From an archaeon (lineage in GTDB: Archaea; Aenigmatarchaeota; Aenigmatarchaeia; GW2011-AR5; GCA-2688965): a stretch of 6,400 nucleotides of DNA. The notes beneath the pieces are model-generated. The model did no database searches. It saw only the letters and a program-made list of their open reading frames with translations, and was not told the DNA's origin. The DNA is taken from contig NZEE01000108.1 in NCBI GenBank assembly GCA_002688965.1, forward strand, positions 1 through 6,400. The letters run 5' to 3'. Shown piece by piece: positions 3,402-6,400 of the stretch. Numbering within the stretch: the stretch's first letter is position 1; each line of letters begins with the position of its first letter. A program made the translations under genes and the position numbers.

Positions 3402-6400
3402 TTATTTTAGTTTGTCATCAATTATTTTTAAGTTTGAATCGGCCGCGTCTGTTGGTACTGCAATAGTTGGTGATGTTGTTCTAATAACTATTGGATAATC
3501 ACGATCTATTGTTGTATTTATAGTATTTTTCACACCCTCATAAAATGACCGCCTCCACGCAGTTATATCTTGATAACCAGGATCTAAATCAGATTCATGT
3601 AAAGATTTTGAATAATAAAGATTATAATTTGGGTCAATACTATATTTGTAACTATTATCAAATAATACAGAACTAGAATAGAAAAATTTATATTCTTGAT
3701 TTCGTTCTGATACTCTATTTTTTGTAGCCATTGCACCAGTAGGTTCTTGGTAAACAGAACTTGGTCCACCAAATGTAGCCGAAGCACTTATATATAAAGT
3801 TCTATCATCAAAATTATCATTATAATCAAATTTGTATAATGATGGAAGTTCAAATGATCGTATACTTTTATCAATTTCACCTGTATAAGTTGGATATTCT
3901 GTTTCAATTTGTAATACAGATTGACTATCTTCAGTATGTGGATCTGCATTATAATGAAAATTTGTTAAATTTATTGTTTTTTCATATTGTGGTTGAGTAA
4001 ATGATGGATGATTTCTTTGTACAGGTGACTTTGCCCTTTCAAAAATATTAGGTTCAATTACAGTACCCAAATGTGGTTTTGACCTAGCTGGTATTAATTT
4101 CTTTATTTGTTTGAATACTGATTGGTCGTAATATTTTATAAGATGCATATAATCCCAAAAATCATTTCTACCAGAATATTTTTGAAAATATTCATTCGCT
4201 GTATCCTTTAACTCAGGATAATTCAACTTAAAATTATCTCGTGGGTCTCCGAGATATTTGTTAAAATCTAAATTTGCAAATGATAATATAATATCTTCAT
4301 TTACTACATCAGTCGGTGAAAAATATATTCCAACTTTAGGTGAATCAAGTGGAGAAAAATCATTTGAACTAAAATCAAATCTTTCAGTTCTACTTAAAAC
4401 AGCACTACTACCACTTAATGAATTATTTTCTATTCTTATTTTAGTTGAACTTCTTCTATTTGGGCCATAATTTGGTATCATAGTTTTTGTTTTATCTTCT
4501 ACAGATTCAAACATATTAGCTCCACCAAAACCAAAAGCATATCCAGCTACAGTATCAGTCTGATTTGAACTAACATCTCTTATATCATCACCATTAGATA
4601 AAGTAGTATTATCATCAAATGAATATCTACGTATCAAAGAATAATATGATGAAGATGGTGTATTACCAACATAAGATTTAGGATTTTCAACATGAGTATC
4701 AAAATATTGTTCTTTTAAAGGTTCGTTCCATAATCTAAATTCCATTATAGAACCAGTTAATTGATTTCCAAACTCATCACTTGATTTACCACCTATATAT
4801 AAATCTCCACTACCAGTCCAAGAAGCATTATACGATTGTGTATTTGTATTTGATCCTGTAATTGTTAAGGATGTTTTAGCTGAATATATTATTCTATCTA
4901 AACCGGCTTCATATTTCTTTACAAATAAATCATAATTAAAAGAATCAGCTATAGTATCTGTATTTGTAGATGATTTTCTTAATGAAACATCATCCCAATA
5001 AATTGTCGAATCTGGTTTTACATTTTCAAATCTTATACCCAACTTTGTAGTATTCGGCATTCTTATAGTTTTTGTTACAGATATTTGTCTCCACTCACTT
5101 TCATCTAAACCAATATTCTCTGATGTTTTTACACCACCCATAGAAACAATTGAATCATCATTTTTATTAACATCTTCATCCCAATTTGCTACATTTTCAT
5201 TTTCATCCAATTCAAACAAACGTAAACGAGCTACAGAATCTACTGCACTAGCAGAAACTTTAGCATAAGCAGAAAGAGTATAAGTATCATGAGTACTTAC
5301 TGATGTAACTGAAGCTTTCTGTGAACCAAAAGATCCAGAAACATCTGGTACTTTAAATAAATGTGTATATGAAACATTATCTTCAGATGTATTTATATGT
5401 CTTAAACTTTTAGTACCAGTTCTAGCAACATCTGAACTACTAACTATTTGTAAATTACCATATATAGCACTAGATGTTTGACCATCTGAACCTGTAATGA
5501 ATGGTGGATTAAATAATGAACTTGTATTAAAAGATGGATATGGAAATAATTCAACATTAATTTTTGTTTTTTGTAACATTAATGAATAATAATCACCATC
5601 GAATACTGGTAATAAAGATGAACTTACAGTTTTATAGCCATCTGAACCTGATAATACAAACGCTACTGTTCCATAATTATCTGTTGAATCATTATCTTTT
5701 AAAATGATACCCCATTTACCATCTTTTTGTACAAGAGTTTGGTTTGAACTATTAACAGACTTAAATCTTAATTCTACGGTTTCTGGCTTTCTACCTGACG
5801 TAGAATCATTATCCCAACTACTTGTAACATATTGTGCTCCTCTAAAACCAAGAGCCTTAGTAAACTTTCTAGATATTTCAAACGGTTGTCTTTGAGTTTC
5901 TTTTGATTGATCTAAACCACCATATTCTCTAACTCTTAATATAGAAGATGGAATACCATAACAATTTAATAATCCTTTTAACGACCCAATTGTACCTTTT
6001 GATTTAAGAAGATACGGCATACTAGCAATAAGTCGTTTTGTAATTTCTTTCGACACGTCACCCTCAGGTGGTGAATCTGCGGAACCAGATGTATATAAAG
6101 TATATACTGAACCACTTACTTTTTGGCCAAACCCATCTCTACTTAAATCTAATAAATCTTTTCCATCTTGTATATCCCAACCCAAAGATTTCGCTAAATT
6201 AAAAATTAAATCTTTTGAAAATCCCTCAGTTAAATCTGATTGTCTATCAGTAACTTCTGAAAGTGCATTTATATATGCCCAAAGTTCATCAAAATGTTGT
6301 CCAATCATATCCATAAAACCTAAGAACTTACTATTTTGACTATCATCTCTAATATGAGTTGGTAGCAAATTAACTAATCTATTTGGATTATCACTATCAT
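3402..6400 (-). CDS. Large multidomain virion/tail protein with LamG-like and carbohydrate-binding-like domains, 5' end cut by window edge
   Basis: The frame is open to the right edge. Its first visible residues are DSDNPNRLVNLLPTHIRDD, with no Met, so the true start lies outside. A TTG (Leu) at 6366-6368 is not a credible start: upstream codons fit the same protein and no ribosome site precedes it. The stop is TAA at 3402-3404, giving 998 visible residues (numbered here from 6398). Residues 1-160 are mainly helical, with a conserved-looking KGTIGSLKGLLNCYGIPSSI at about 134-153. Residues about 206-277 and 489-570 look like two halves of a LamG/concanavalin-like sandwich (FDGDYYSLMLQK, then YDLFVKKYEAGLDRIIYSAK, LYIGG, GSIMEFRLW). 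Between them, about 295-475, lies a CBM4/9-like jelly roll (TGTKSLRH, YTLSAYAKVS, WRQISVTKTI, IYWDDVSL). Residues about 690-790 hold YLGDPRDNF, FWDYMHLIKYYDQSVFKQIK, LIPARSKPHLGT and EPNIFERAK, motifs I recall from marine T4-like phage tail proteins. It is probably a tail-fibre or virion-surface glycan-binding protein, assigned by motif only. Confidence 0.8.
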   Translation of the reverse strand, partial: DSDNPNRLVNLLPTHIRDDSQNSKFLGFMDMIGQHFDELWAYINALSEVTDRQSDLTEGFSKDLIFNLAKSLGWDIQDGKDLLDLSRDGFGQKVSGSVYTLYTSGSADSPPEGDVSKEITKRLIASMPYLLKSKGTIGSLKGLLNCYGIPSSILRVREYGGLDQSKETQRQPFEISRKFTKALGFRGAQYVTSSWDNDSTSGRKPETVELRFKSVNSSNQTLVQKDGKWGIILKDNDSTDNYGTVAFVLSGSDGYKTVSSSLLPVFDGDYYSLMLQKTKINVELFPYPSFNTSSLFNPPFITGSDGQTSSAIYGNLQIVSSSDVARTGTKSLRHINTSEDNVSYTHLFKVPDVSGSFGSQKASVTSVSTHDTYTLSAYAKVSASAVDSVARLRLFELDENENVANWDEDVNKNDDSIVSMGGVKTSENIGLDESEWRQISVTKTIRMPNTTKLGIRFENVKPDSTIYWDDVSLRKSSTNTDTIADSFNYDLFVKKYEAGLDRIIYSAKTSLTITGSNTNTQSYNASWTGSGDLYIGGKSSDEFGNQLTGSIMEFRLWNEPLKEQYFDTHVENPKSYVGNTPSSSYYSLIRRYSFDDNTTLSNGDDIRDVSSNQTDTVAGYAFGFGGANMFESVEDKTKTMIPNYGPNRRSSTKIRIENNSLSGSSAVLSRTERFDFSSNDFSPLDSPKVGIYFSPTDVVNEDIILSFANLDFNKYLGDPRDNFKLNYPELKDTANEYFQKYSGRNDFWDYMHLIKYYDQSVFKQIKKLIPARSKPHLGTVIEPNIFERAKSPVQRNHPSFTQPQYEKTINLTNFHYNADPHTEDSQSVLQIETEYPTYTGEIDKSIRSFELPSLYKFDYNDNFDDRTLYISASATFGGPSSVYQEPTGAMATKNRVSERNQEYKFFYSSSVLFDNSYKYSIDPNYNLYYSKSLHESDLDPGYQDITAWRRSFYEGVKNTINTTIDRDYPIVIRTTSPTIAVPTDAADSNLKIIDDKLK
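4689..5783 (-). other. LamG/concanavalin-like sandwich, apparently split by an insert
   Basis: The first half (5568-5783) has VELRFKS, a QKDGKWGIILKD strand and a FDGDYYSLMLQK strand. The second half (4689-4934) resumes with YDLFVKKYEAG, LTITGS, GDLYIGG and TGSIMEFRLWNEPL, the usual ending of LamG-type domains. The span between them contains the carbohydrate-binding-like domain. The split is inferred from where strand motifs stop and resume. Confidence 0.5.
4974..5516 (-). other. Carbohydrate-binding-module-like domain within the large tail protein
   Basis: These bases encode about 181 residues with the order of motifs typical of CBM4/9-type galactose-binding jelly rolls: a strand with ARTGTKSLRH, a strand YTLSAYAKVS, a variable loop, EWRQISVTKTIRMP, TKLGIRFEN and a closing IYWDDVSL. 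The final acidic pair before V-S-L is a hallmark of these folds. Binding to sugars is a family property, and the ligand cannot be read from the sequence. Confidence 0.6.

Noticed and set aside
3515..3522. Perfect TATAAATA (minus strand), the T4-type late promoter
   Set aside because: It lies inside the large gene about 200 bases before the next start. The same octamer also occurs deep in that gene at 5390-5397. A few chance copies are expected in DNA this AT-rich.
3584..3787. 67-codon frame on the minus strand inside the large gene
   Set aside because: It is an out-of-frame shadow of a strongly protein-like frame; its Ile/Leu richness follows from the AT-rich DNA.
4258..4470. 70-codon open frame on the plus strand
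   Set aside because: It lies wholly opposite the conserved C-terminal part of the large tail protein, has no convincing ribosome site, and all other genes run on the minus strand.
4974..5516. Enzymatic glycan hydrolase domain in the large tail protein
   Set aside because: The motifs fit a binding jelly roll; I see no catalytic signature of a depolymerase, so only binding is proposed.
5704..5895. 63-codon open frame on the plus strand
   Set aside because: It is antisense to the LamG-like first half of the large protein, with no recognisable domain.

Overview
The window is about 30% G+C by eye and looks like part of the virion-structure region of a tailed bacteriophage. All five supportable genes lie on the minus strand and are tightly packed, so transcription runs from high to low coordinates. 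Protein motifs resemble structural proteins of uncultivated marine T4-like (myovirus-type) phages. This assignment comes from motif memory, not from a search. The host cannot be told from the sequence.

In transcription order, the first gene (6400 to 3402) encodes a very large multidomain protein whose start lies beyond the right edge. It has a helical N-terminal part, a LamG/concanavalin-like beta-sandwich that appears to be split by an inserted carbohydrate-binding-module-like jelly roll, and a long conserved C-terminal part. An 80-base, extremely AT-rich spacer follows. Next comes a 227-residue protein (3321 to 2638) with a phage-structural N-terminus, a beta-rich middle and an unusual Lys/Arg/Gly-rich tail. 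Then come two related proteins of 341 and 362 residues (2612 to 1587 and 1574 to 486), which share a C-terminal signature and several internal motifs and are probably ancient paralogues. The last gene (450 to the left edge) encodes a protein with a Sec-type signal peptide and is cut by the window edge.

The genes are probably co-transcribed. Gaps between them are 80, 25, 12 and 35 bases, each holding a Shine-Dalgarno sequence for the next gene. The 12-base junction has tandem stop codons and an inverted repeat that could hide the next ribosome binding site, suggesting translational coupling. The first four proteins plausibly form tail or virion-surface structures, with lectin-like domains that may contact host glycans. 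The exported fifth protein is the odd member, because virion parts normally assemble in the cytoplasm. There are no tRNAs, rRNAs, CRISPR arrays, insertion sequences or clear terminators. No stretch over 300 bases lacks a gene.
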